A stretch of DNA of 7,128 nt from Burkholderiales bacterium (GTDB lineage: Bacteria; Pseudomonadota; Gammaproteobacteria; Burkholderiales; Burkholderiaceae_F), in NCBI GenBank assembly GCA_021298875.1, contig JAJTHJ010000259.1, positions 1-7,128 on the forward strand, given 5' to 3'. Shown in pieces: positions 1-5,553 of the stretch. Every line of letters starts with the position of its first letter. Position 1 is the stretch's first letter. The notes below the pieces were generated by a model that did not search any database, was not told where the DNA came from, and worked only from the letters and a program-made list of their open reading frames with translations. Position numbers and translations under genes: made by a program.

Positions 1-695
1 AGGCTGGACAGCACGCGCAGCTTGACGCGGTACTTGCCGGCGAACTCCACCGAGCGGATTTGCAGAACCTTGGAGCCCAAGCTCGCCATCTCCAGCATTT
101 CTTCGAAGGTGATGGTGGCCAGGCGCCGCGCCTCGGGCACGATGCGCGGGTCGGTGGTGTAGACGCCGTCGACGTCGGTGTAGATCAGGCACTCGTCGGC
201 GCGCAGCGCGGCGGCGAGCGCCAGCGCGGAGGTGTCCGAGCCGCCCCGCCCAAGTGTGGTGATGTTGCCGTGCTCGTCCGCACCTTGGAAGCCTGCTACC
301 ACGACCACATAGCCGTCGGCCAGATCGGCGCGGATTTTCTTCTCGTCGATCTCGATAATGCGCGCCTTGGTGAAGGCGGAATCGGTCAGCACATGCACCT
401 GCGGGCCGGTGTAGCTCTTGGCCTTCAGGCCCTGCTCTTTGAGCGCCATCGCCAACAGGCCGATGGTCACCTGCTCGCCGGTGGAGGCGACTACGTCCAG
501 CTCGCGCGGGTCGGGGTTGGGCTGAATGTCCTTGGCCAGCGCAAGCAGCCGGTTGGTTTCGCCGCTCATTGCAGAGACCACCACCACCAGTTGATGGCCG
601 GCGCGGCTCCATTTGGCAATGCGGCGGGCGACGTTTTTGATCCGCTCGGTCGTGCCGACCGAGGTGCCGCCGTACTTGTGAACGATCAGCGCCAT
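1..695 (-). CDS. lysC: Aspartokinase, N-terminal kinase domain (3' end beyond window)
   Basis: Aspartate kinase phosphorylates L-aspartate with ATP, the first step towards lysine, threonine, methionine and diaminopimelate for the cell wall. The visible 231 residues are the amino-acid-kinase catalytic domain. They begin MALIVHKYGGTSVG, with the family's K-[FY]-G-G-T-S substrate/ATP motif at residues 7-12. Further family motifs are STGEQVT (71-77), the glycine-rich TLGRGGSDTSA (147-157) and TDVDGVYTTDPR (173-184). The regulatory ACT domains, expected in a protein of about 400-420 residues, lie beyond the left edge. The ATG at 693-695 is chosen because it gives the canonical N-terminus and is preceded by GAGGG (705-709) nine bases upstream. 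It lies 56 bases after the tilS stop, so it is either the last visible gene of that operon or has its own weak promoter. Feedback type cannot be judged without the ACT domains. Confidence 0.96.
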   Translation of the reverse strand, partial: MALIVHKYGGTSVGTTERIKNVARRIAKWSRAGHQLVVVVSAMSGETNRLLALAKDIQPNPDPRELDVVASTGEQVTIGLLAMALKEQGLKAKSYTGPQVHVLTDSAFTKARIIEIDEKKIRADLADGYVVVVAGFQGADEHGNITTLGRGGSDTSALALAAALRADECLIYTDVDGVYTTDPRIVPEARRLATITFEEMLEMASLGSKVLQIRSVEFAGKYRVKLRVLSS

Positions 696-751
696 GAGCG
701 CGCGCCCTCACCCCAAAATTGGAAAGCCGCGGAGTATAAGGGCGGCGCGTG
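696..751 (-). promoter_or_regulatory. tilS-lysC gap with a possible -10 element
   Basis: This 56-base gap separates the tilS stop from the lysC start. Read on the minus strand it contains TATACT (738 down to 733), a 5/6 match to the sigma70 -10 consensus, about 40 bases before the lysC ATG. No recognisable -35 hexamer lies 16-18 bases upstream of it, where the sequence is GC-rich tilS coding DNA. A weak lysC promoter is therefore only possible; read-through from tilS explains the layout equally well. I see no terminator hairpin here. Confidence 0.25.
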
Positions 752-2203
752 CTATGCGCGGTCGAGCAAGCCCGCGTCGGGCGTCCACTCCAGCCGCACG
801 CGCGGGCCGTCGGCTTCGATCAGGCGCGCGTCGGCGCCGAGGCCGGCGACGAAGATCAACTCGTCGCCGCGCCAAACCAGCGGCAGCGCGGCACGCGCGA
901 ACTCGGGGATGCCCGCCTCTTGAAACTCGCGCTTCAACGAACGCGATGGCCGCGTCGGATGCGGCTTGAAGCGCTCGCCACCCGCCCGCGCCCGCAGCGC
1001 CAGCGACCGCGCGCGCAGCCAGTCGGCGGCAAAGCCTGGGCCGTCGGTGGCGACAAAGCGCAGCACGCCGCGCCAAGCGGGCACCGCGATTTCGTCCTCG
1101 CCGTTCCACTGGACGAGCGTCTCGTCGCGGTCGGCCACGGCGGCCTCACGCAGCATCAGCACCCCGCGGTAGCGGCGCAGCTCGCGGTCGCCGAGGCGCA
1201 CCAGCAGCTTCGCATCGGCGCGCGCGTGCAGTGCCTGTTGCAGGACCTGTTGCAGGCGGGCGCGGGGCGGCGCGTCCAGCCCCTGCGCCGCCAGCCAGCG
1301 GCGCAGCGCCAGCGCCCGGCGTGGCGGCGCGAGCAGGGCGAGCCGATCCAGCCGCAAGGTACCGGCCGCGGCGCCGTCGGTGCAGTAAGCCAGGTCGTGT
1401 TCGGCTACGTCGATCAACGCCGCCGCGGTTTCCGCCACCAGATCGACCGAGCGCACTGCCGTCCGCGCAAAGCCCGGACGCAGCCGCTCCAGCACGGGAA
1501 TCGCCTCGGCGCGCAGCGCATTGCGCAGCAGCGCGGGGGCGGCGTTGGTCGGGTCTTCGACGTACTGCAACCCGCGCCGCGCAACGTAGCTGTCGATCTC
1601 AGCACGCGCGACCTCGCTCCAAGGGCGCAACAACAACAAGTCCCGCTCGAAGCTGCGCAGCGGCGGAAACGCGGCCAGGCCTTCCGGGCCGGCGCCACGC
1701 AGCCACTGGATTAGAAACGTTTCGACCCGGTCGTCGAGGTGGTGCGCGGTCAGCACCAGCCTCGCACCGCAGTCGTGCGCGGCCTGCGCGAGCGCCGCAT
1801 AGCGCGCCTCGCGCGCGGCAGCCTCGGTGCCACGGCCGCGCCGCTCGACGGTCGTGCGCCGCACGTCGAGCGGTACAGCCATCCGTTCGCACAGCGCCAC
1901 GCAGCGCGCCTCGAACTGCACAGCCGCCGGCTGCAAACCGTGGTTGACATGCACCGCGCGCACCTGCCTGAAGTGCAGTGCGCACGCGGCGCGCAGACGC
2001 TGCGCGGCATCGAGCAGGGCGACCGAATCGCGCCCACCGCTCAGGGCGATCAGCAGCGGCGCCGACCGGCTGCGGCGCGGGCGCTCGATCAGCGGCGTGC
2101 GCGGCGCGGCGGGCGCAACGGCCGCCGCGACCGCTTCGCGCAGCGCATCGAGCAGAGGCTCGCGCGGGTCACTCTTCGACCGCGGTTTCCTTGAACTTGC
2201 CAT
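752..2203 (-). CDS. tilS: tRNA(Ile)-lysidine synthase TilS
   Basis: TilS attaches lysine to C34 of tRNA-Ile(CAU) using ATP. This changes decoding from AUG to AUA and charging from methionine to isoleucine, so it is essential in most bacteria. The 483-residue product has the PP-loop SGGRDS at residues 55-60, VHVNHGLQ at 84-91, and the HHxDDxxET signature with LRGAGPEGL at about 154-175. A substrate-binding middle domain follows, and then the TilS C-terminal domain from about residue 406 (GGERFKPHPTRPSRSLK, then FQEAGIPEFAR). The ATG at 2203 is preferred; an in-frame TTG ten codons upstream is the only longer alternative, and neither has a convincing Shine-Dalgarno sequence. The start lies inside the 3' end of accA (35-base overlap), which suggests translational coupling. 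The N-terminal 45 residues are basic and poorly conserved in type. TilS next to accA is the usual arrangement in Burkholderiales. Confidence 0.95.
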   Translation of the reverse strand: MASSRKPRSKSDPREPLLDALREAVAAAVAPAAPRTPLIERPRRSRSAPLLIALSGGRDSVALLDAAQRLRAACALHFRQVRAVHVNHGLQPAAVQFEARCVALCERMAVPLDVRRTTVERRGRGTEAAAREARYAALAQAAHDCGARLVLTAHHLDDRVETFLIQWLRGAGPEGLAAFPPLRSFERDLLLLRPWSEVARAEIDSYVARRGLQYVEDPTNAAPALLRNALRAEAIPVLERLRPGFARTAVRSVDLVAETAAALIDVAEHDLAYCTDGAAAGTLRLDRLALLAPPRRALALRRWLAAQGLDAPPRARLQQVLQQALHARADAKLLVRLGDRELRRYRGVLMLREAAVADRDETLVQWNGEDEIAVPAWRGVLRFVATDGPGFAADWLRARSLALRARAGGERFKPHPTRPSRSLKREFQEAGIPEFARAALPLVWRGDELIFVAGLGADARLIEADGPRVRLEWTPDAGLLDRA

Positions 2204-3143
2204 AGGCCAGCAACCGCGCCTGCCGCGCCGCAAGAAGCTCGCGCGTCTTCATCCCGGCAAACTGGCGCAGGCTGTCGCCCAGCGCGCGCTTGAGCAGCGC
2301 GGCCATCTGCTTGGGGTCGCGGTGCGCACCGCCCAGCGGCTCGCCGACGATCTTGTCGATCAAGCCCAGCGCCTTCAACCGGTGCGCGGTCAGGCCGAGC
2401 GCCTCGGCGGCATCCGGCGCACGTTCGGCGCTCTTCCACAGGATCGAGGCGCAGCCTTCGGGCGAGATCACCGAATACGTCGCGTATTGCAGCATCAGCA
2501 ACTGGTCGGCCACCGCGATGGCGAGCGCGCCGCCCGAGCCGCCCTCGCCGATGATCGTCGCGACGATCGGCACCTTGAGCGTGGCCATCTCAAAGAGGTT
2601 GCGGCCAATCGCCTCGCTCTGGCCGCGCTCCTCGGCGTCGATGCCGGGGTAGGCGCCCGGCGTGTCGATGAAGGTGAACACCGGCAGGCCGAATTTTTCC
2701 GCCAGCTTCATCAGGCGCAGCGCCTTGCGGTAGCCCTCGGGCTTGGGCATGCCGAAGTTGCGCGCGGCGCGCTCCTTGGTGTCGCGCCCCTTCTGCTGGC
2801 CGATCACCATCACCGGCGCGCCGTTGAAACGCGCCAGCCCCCCGACGATCGACAGGTCGTCGGCAAAGGCGCGGTCGCCGTGCAGTTCGTGGAAATCGGT
2901 AAAGATGTCGCGCACGTAATCGAGCGTGTACGGCCGCTGCGGATGCCGCGCCAGTTGCGACACCTGCCAGGGCGTGAGCTTGGCGTAAACGTCTTTCAGC
3001 TGCGCATCGGCCTTCTTGCGCAGACGGTCGATCTCCTCCGAGATATCGACGGCCGAGTCGTCCTGCACGAAGCGCAGTTCCTCGATCTTGTTTTCGAGTT
3101 CGGCGATCGACTGCTCGAAGTCGAGATAGGTTTGCTTGGCCAT
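2169..3143 (-). CDS. accA: Acetyl-CoA carboxylase carboxyltransferase subunit alpha
   Basis: AccA pairs with AccD to form the carboxyltransferase that moves CO2 from biotinylated AccB to acetyl-CoA, making malonyl-CoA, the committed step of fatty acid synthesis, in the cytoplasm. The 324 residues match the usual family length. The protein begins MAKQTYLDFEQSIAELENKI with a helical N-terminal region (about 1-55). The crotonase-like carboxyltransferase fold then carries HELHGDRAF (85-93), IDTPGAYPGIDAEERGQSEA (159-178) and the oxyanion-hole glycines in GEGGSGGALA (199-208). The ATG at 3143 gives the canonical N-terminus; the frame is open further upstream, but that part overlaps the glycosylase gene and looks unlike AccA. 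It starts 5 bases after the glycosylase stop, with a GGAG (3155-3158) inside that gene's last codons, pointing to coupled translation. AccD, which lacks operon linkage to AccA in many proteobacteria, is not in the window. Confidence 0.98.
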   Translation of the reverse strand: MAKQTYLDFEQSIAELENKIEELRFVQDDSAVDISEEIDRLRKKADAQLKDVYAKLTPWQVSQLARHPQRPYTLDYVRDIFTDFHELHGDRAFADDLSIVGGLARFNGAPVMVIGQQKGRDTKERAARNFGMPKPEGYRKALRLMKLAEKFGLPVFTFIDTPGAYPGIDAEERGQSEAIGRNLFEMATLKVPIVATIIGEGGSGGALAIAVADQLLMLQYATYSVISPEGCASILWKSAERAPDAAEALGLTAHRLKALGLIDKIVGEPLGGAHRDPKQMAALLKRALGDSLRQFAGMKTRELLAARQARLLAYGKFKETAVEE

Positions 3144-3148
3144 TCGGT

Positions 3149-3787
3149 TCAATACTCCACCGGCACGGGGTCGAGGCTGCGCCACAGGTACCACGTCGCG
3201 ACACTGCGCCACGGTTGCCAGGCGGCGGCCAGGCGCTCGACCCGCTCGCGCCCGGGCCGGCGCAGCAGTTCGGCAGTCGGCACGTCGTCAAGATAGTGCA
3301 GCGCCACCGCCTTCAACAGCCCCAGATCGTCGAGCGGCAGGACGTTAGGCCGCAACAGATTAAAGATCAAGAACATTTCCGCCGTCCAGCGGCCGATGCC
3401 ACGGATCTCGGTCAGCTCGGCAATGATCTCGTCGTCGCTATGGGCGGCAAAGCGGGTCGGATCGACGCGGCCGCTGGCAAAGTGGCCGGCCAGATCGCGC
3501 AGGTACTCGACCTTGCGCTCCGACAGCCCGCAGGCGCGCAGCGTGGTGGCGCGCTTGCGCAGCACGGTTTGCGGCGTCGGCTGCGGGCAGCGCGCCAGCA
3601 GCCTGCCCCAGACCGCATCGGCCGCCTTGACGGAGATTTGCTGGCCGACGATGGAACGGGCGAGCGTGACGAACGGGTCGCCGCGCGAGACGAGCTGCAT
3701 GCGCGGGTGCTGGGCAATGATGCCGCCCAACACCGGATCGGCAGCGGCCAAGGCGCGCTTGGCGCGAAGCCAGTAGGGGGGTCGCAC
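3149..3787 (-). CDS. DNA-3-methyladenine glycosylase II (AlkA-like, HhH-GPD family)
   Basis: This is a base-excision repair enzyme that hydrolyses the N-glycosidic bond of alkylated purines such as 3-methyladenine. The 212 residues carry the HhH-GPD fold: GDPFVTLARSIVGQQIS (36-52), which is typical of the family, the helix-hairpin-helix LTEIRGIGRWTAEMF (125-139), and LPLDDLGL (150-157). The second Asp there, D154, aligns with the catalytic Asp of AlkA. There are no C-terminal cysteines for an iron-sulfur cluster, which argues against endonuclease III or MutY. It lacks the N-terminal domain of E. coli AlkA, as in short bacterial and yeast Mag-type enzymes. The start is GTG at 3787, since the frame is closed by a stop at 3839-3841 and has no ATG or TTG between; the upstream bases give no good Shine-Dalgarno sequence. 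accA follows 5 bases after its stop, so this is the first gene of the alkA-accA-tilS string. Family assignment is strong; exact substrate range is inferred. Confidence 0.9.
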   Translation of the reverse strand: MRPPYWLRAKRALAAADPVLGGIIAQHPRMQLVSRGDPFVTLARSIVGQQISVKAADAVWGRLLARCPQPTPQTVLRKRATTLRACGLSERKVEYLRDLAGHFASGRVDPTRFAAHSDDEIIAELTEIRGIGRWTAEMFLIFNLLRPNVLPLDDLGLLKAVALHYLDDVPTAELLRRPGRERVERLAAAWQPWRSVATWYLWRSLDPVPVEY

Positions 3788-3792
3788 GGGTT

Positions 3793-3820
3793 GGTTCTCA
3801 ACCGACGGCAGTTTCTGCCG
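3793..3820 (-). promoter_or_regulatory. Two small hairpins in the glycosylase leader
   Basis: Immediately upstream of the GTG start on the minus strand are two perfect short stems. One is CGGCAG/CTGCCG (3806-3811 with 3815-3820, three-base loop) and the other GGTT/AACC (3793-3796 with 3800-3803, three-base loop). The second ends only five bases before the start codon. No Shine-Dalgarno match is visible between them and the GTG. They could structure the translation initiation region or be remnants of the neighbouring repeat cluster; the pairing is seen, the role is inferred. Confidence 0.35.
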
Positions 3821-3835
3821 GTGCGCAACGGTCTT

Positions 3836-3870
3836 CCCTCACCCCAACCCCTCTCCCGGGGGGAGAGGGG
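3836..3870 (-). repeat. REP-like unit A: 10-bp stem with quadruplex-type head
   Basis: The arms CCCCTCTCCC (3848-3857) and GGGAGAGGGG (3861-3870) are perfectly complementary around a three-base loop. On the minus strand the head reads GGG-AGA-GGGG-TT-GGGG-TGA-GGG (3857 down to 3836), four G-runs with loops of 3, 2 and 3 bases, which fits the intramolecular G-quadruplex pattern. The hairpin and the quadruplex share G- and C-runs and would exclude each other. It sits about 50 bases upstream of the glycosylase start, on the strand that has the mRNA sequence. Confidence 0.75.
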
Positions 3871-3940
3871 CTTACAACCCTTTCCCATCGGGAGAGACCG
3901 CTGGATGCCTTTGCATCCCGACTTCGGCCCATGAACCAGG

Positions 3941-3977
3941 CCCCCACCCCAGCCCTCCCCCGCTTCGCAGGGGAGGG
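3941..3977 (-). repeat. REP-like unit B
   Basis: A C-rich head (3941-3952) is followed by an 8-bp perfect stem, CCCTCCCC (3953-3960) with GGGGAGGG (3970-3977), around a loop that can add GC/GC pairs. It has the same orientation as unit A and shares the head pattern ACCCCA-n-CCC. On the minus strand, 3961 down to 3941 reads as four G-runs separated by 1, 2 and 1 bases, a very compact quadruplex motif. Confidence 0.75.
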
Positions 3978-3984
3978 GGTTGCT

Positions 3985-4020
3985 CCCTCCCCCGCCTGCG
4001 GGGGAGGGTTGGGGTAGGGG
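3985..4020 (+). repeat. REP-like unit C, inverted relative to B
   Basis: The arms CCCTCCCCCGC (3985-3995) and GCGGGGGAGGG (3998-4008) form an 11-bp perfect inverted repeat with two bases between, followed by the G-rich head TTGGGGTAGGGG (4009-4020). The unit is the mirror of unit B: the reverse complement of 4000-4020 matches 3941-3961 with two differences. On the plus strand 4000-4020 holds four G-runs with loops of 1, 2 and 2 bases. Seven bases separate it from unit B, giving a head-out pair as in bipartite REP elements. Confidence 0.75.
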
Positions 4021-4058
4021 CGTGGATGCCCCAACTCGGCGAGGTTCATGGGTAAGGT

Positions 4059-4071
4059 GGCGCGAAGCGCC
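4059..4071. repeat. Hairpin GGCGC-GAA-GCGCC downstream of cysS
   Basis: A 5-bp perfect stem with a three-base loop lies 33-45 bases beyond the cysS stop codon (cysS is read on the minus strand). It is followed in that direction by ACCTTACCC rather than a T-run, so it is not a classical intrinsic terminator, although it or the longer stems beyond it may protect the cysS mRNA 3' end. GGGTGAGG next to it (4072-4079) resembles a head of the neighbouring repeat family. Confidence 0.4.
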
Positions 4072-4103
4072 GGGTGAGGAAAGGCCGCCTCCACAGCGTC
4101 AGG

Positions 4104-5471
4104 TCAGGCTCGCCGCCAAGTCGTCCCCGCCGGGCCATCTTCCAGCACGATGCCTTCGGCGGTGAGCTCGGCGCGGATACGGTCGGCGGTCGCAAAGTCG
4201 CGCGACTTCTTGGCCGCGGCGCGCTGCGCGATCAGCGCGTCGATGCGCGCATCGTCGCTGGTCGACGCGCCGCGCAGGAAATCGTCCGGGACGCGTTGCA
4301 GCAGCCCGAGCACGCCACCCAAGGCCTTCAAGTGCGCGCCCAGCGCCGCCGATTTGCCGCGATTGACCTCGCCCGCCAGATCGAACAGCACAGCCACCGC
4401 CAGCGCCGTATTCAAATCGTCGTCCATCGCCGCAGCAAAGCGCTGCGCGTGCGGCTCGTTCCAATCGACCTCGGCCGCCGGCACGTCCAAGCCGCGGAGC
4501 GCCGTATAGAGCCGCGTCAAGCCCGCCTTGGCATCGTCGATCAACGACTCGGTGAAGGCGATCTGGCTGCGGTAGTGCGAGCGCACCAGCAGAAAGCGCA
4601 GCACTTCTGCGTCGTACTTGCCGCGTGCCGCGCGGATGGTGAGAAAGTTGCCGAGCGACTTCGACATCTTGTCTTCGCCCACGCGCAGCGCACCGCTGTG
4701 CATCCAGAGTGTCGCCAGCGGCTTCTCAAACGCGCCCTCGCTTTGCGCGATCTCGTTCTCGTGGTGCGGGAACACCAGATCGGGGCCGCCGCCGTGGATG
4801 TCGAAGGGCTGCCCCAGCGCCTCGCTCGCCATCGCCGAGCACTCGATGTGCCAGCCCGGCCGCCCCGGCCCCCAGTGCGACGGCCACTGCGGCTCGCCGG
4901 GTTTGGCCTGCTTCCACAGCACGAAGTCGAGCGGATCGCGCTTGCTGGCATCGACCGCCACGCGCTCGCCGGCGCGCAGCTCGTCCAGCGTGCGGCCCGA
5001 CAGCTTGCCGTAGCCCGCGAACTTGCGCACCGCGAACATCACGTCCGCACCCGGCTCCGGCTGGTAGGCAAGATCCTTCTTTTCCAGCAGGCCGATCAGA
5101 TCAAGCATTTGCGGAATGTGCTGCGTGGCGCGCGGCTCGGCATCGGGTCGCAGGATGCCCAGCGCGTCGAAGTCCTCGTGCATCGCGCGGATGTTTTCTT
5201 CGGTCAACTCCGATGGTGTGATGCCGCGCTCGGCCGCGCGGCGGATGATCTTGTCGTCCACGTCGGTGAAGTTGCGCACGTAGGTCACGCGCAAGCCGCG
5301 CGCGCGCAGCCAGCGCACCGCCAGGTCGAAGGCGATAAAGGTGCGCGCATGCCCCAGGTGGCAGAGGTCGTACACCGTCATCCCGCACACGTACATGCGC
5401 ACGTGGCCGGGTTCAAGAGGAACCACCGGCTCCTGCTGCCGGGTCAGCGTGTTGTACAGGGAGATCGGCAT
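4104..5471 (-). CDS. cysS: Cysteinyl-tRNA synthetase
   Basis: CysRS is a class I aminoacyl-tRNA synthetase that joins cysteine to tRNA-Cys in the cytoplasm. The 455-residue product has the usual length. The HIGH-type motif is HLGH (38-41) in VYDLCHLGHART, and KMSKS is at 268-272 in DKMSKSLGNF. The zinc ligands that discriminate cysteine are in place: C29 in MYVCGMT, C211 in WHIECSAM, and H236 and E240 in FPHHENE. NFTDVDDKIIRRA (67-79) and HGGGPDLVFPHHENE are also characteristic. The ATG at 5471 gives the canonical MPISLYNTLTRQQ start; the frame stays open upstream but there it runs antisense to the TPR gene and is not protein-like. Transcription is divergent from the TPR/cyclophilin cluster. 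Downstream lies the repeat-rich gap, so cysS is probably its own unit or reads weakly into the glycosylase operon. Confidence 0.98.
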   Translation of the reverse strand: MPISLYNTLTRQQEPVVPLEPGHVRMYVCGMTVYDLCHLGHARTFIAFDLAVRWLRARGLRVTYVRNFTDVDDKIIRRAAERGITPSELTEENIRAMHEDFDALGILRPDAEPRATQHIPQMLDLIGLLEKKDLAYQPEPGADVMFAVRKFAGYGKLSGRTLDELRAGERVAVDASKRDPLDFVLWKQAKPGEPQWPSHWGPGRPGWHIECSAMASEALGQPFDIHGGGPDLVFPHHENEIAQSEGAFEKPLATLWMHSGALRVGEDKMSKSLGNFLTIRAARGKYDAEVLRFLLVRSHYRSQIAFTESLIDDAKAGLTRLYTALRGLDVPAAEVDWNEPHAQRFAAAMDDDLNTALAVAVLFDLAGEVNRGKSAALGAHLKALGGVLGLLQRVPDDFLRGASTSDDARIDALIAQRAAAKKSRDFATADRIRAELTAEGIVLEDGPAGTTWRRA

Positions 5472-5553
5472 GGCCGCGGGCGCCGCGCGCATGCGCGGTC
5501 GCCTTGCATCGCTAGAATCGCCGATCAGTATATCCAAGGGGTCGTGCGTGACG
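5472..5553. promoter_or_regulatory. Divergent promoter region between cysS and the TPR gene
   Basis: This 82-base gap must serve both directions. For the plus strand, TAGAAT (5513-5518, 5/6 to TATAAT) is a likely -10; TTGCAT (5504-5509) with TATATC (5529-5534) at 19-base spacing is an alternative. For cysS on the minus strand, TATACT (5532 down to 5527, 5/6) could be the -10, though no good -35 is placed before it. The candidate -10 elements lie within about 20 bases of each other, so the two polymerases would compete. AAGGGG (5536-5541) is the ribosome-binding site of the TPR gene. A 12-bp palindrome CGCGCATGCGCG (5486-5497) lies in the cysS leader. Confidence 0.45.

Larger units (their letters stand above)
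3928..4052. repeat. 10-bp inverted repeat flanking the B/C pair
   Basis: CCCATGAACC (3928-3937) and GGTTCATGGG (4043-4052) are exact reverse complements and bracket units B and C. The bracketed block is thus symmetric on two scales: outer 10-bp arms and inner palindromic units. This fits a composite repeat copied as one block, but no target-site duplication is obvious and no transposase is in the window. Confidence 0.5.
3788..4103. repeat. Non-coding interval filled with REP-like palindromic repeats
   Basis: This 316-base gap between cysS and the glycosylase gene holds no credible gene. It contains, left to right, the leader hairpins (3793-3820), unit A (3836-3870), a degenerate stem CTTTCCC/GGGAGAG (3880-3896), a six-base stem with CTTT loop (3903-3918), units B and C facing each other (3941-4020), and a GGCGC-GAA-GCGCC hairpin (4059-4071) followed by GGGTGAGG. 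TGGATGCC occurs twice (3902-3909 and 4023-4030). The C-rich/G-rich character and GGGGT(G/A)GGG-type heads resemble intergenic repeats common in high-GC proteobacterial genomes. I see no confident promoter for the glycosylase operon and no U-tract terminator for cysS within it. Confidence 0.8.

Noticed and set aside
60..923. 287-codon open frame on the plus strand antisense to lysC and the end of tilS
   Set aside because: The opposite strand is a clear aspartokinase; this frame has no recognisable domain and crosses the lysC-tilS gap.
749..1714. 321-codon open frame on the plus strand antisense to tilS
   Set aside because: It is a low-complexity Arg/Gln/Ala-rich translation opposite conserved TilS domains.
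3144..3212. 23-codon upstream extension of the accA frame
   Set aside because: The AccA N-terminus MAKQTYLDFEQ begins at 3143; the extension overlaps the glycosylase coding end and is not AccA-like.
1827..3296. 489-codon open frame on the plus strand antisense to tilS and accA
   Set aside because: It runs through two unrelated genes on the other strand and shows no protein-family features; it arises from absence of AT-rich stop codons.
4059..4071. Intrinsic terminator of cysS
   Set aside because: The stem is short and is not followed by a T-run in the cysS direction, so only a repeat hairpin is claimed.
3798..4094. Open frame of 98 codons on the minus strand across the cysS-glycosylase gap, rich in Pro and Gly
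   Set aside because: It is a translation of the palindromic repeats (PHPALRATLPMN- and NPPPQAGEG-type strings recur in spurious annotations over such repeats), with no domain or ribosome-binding site.
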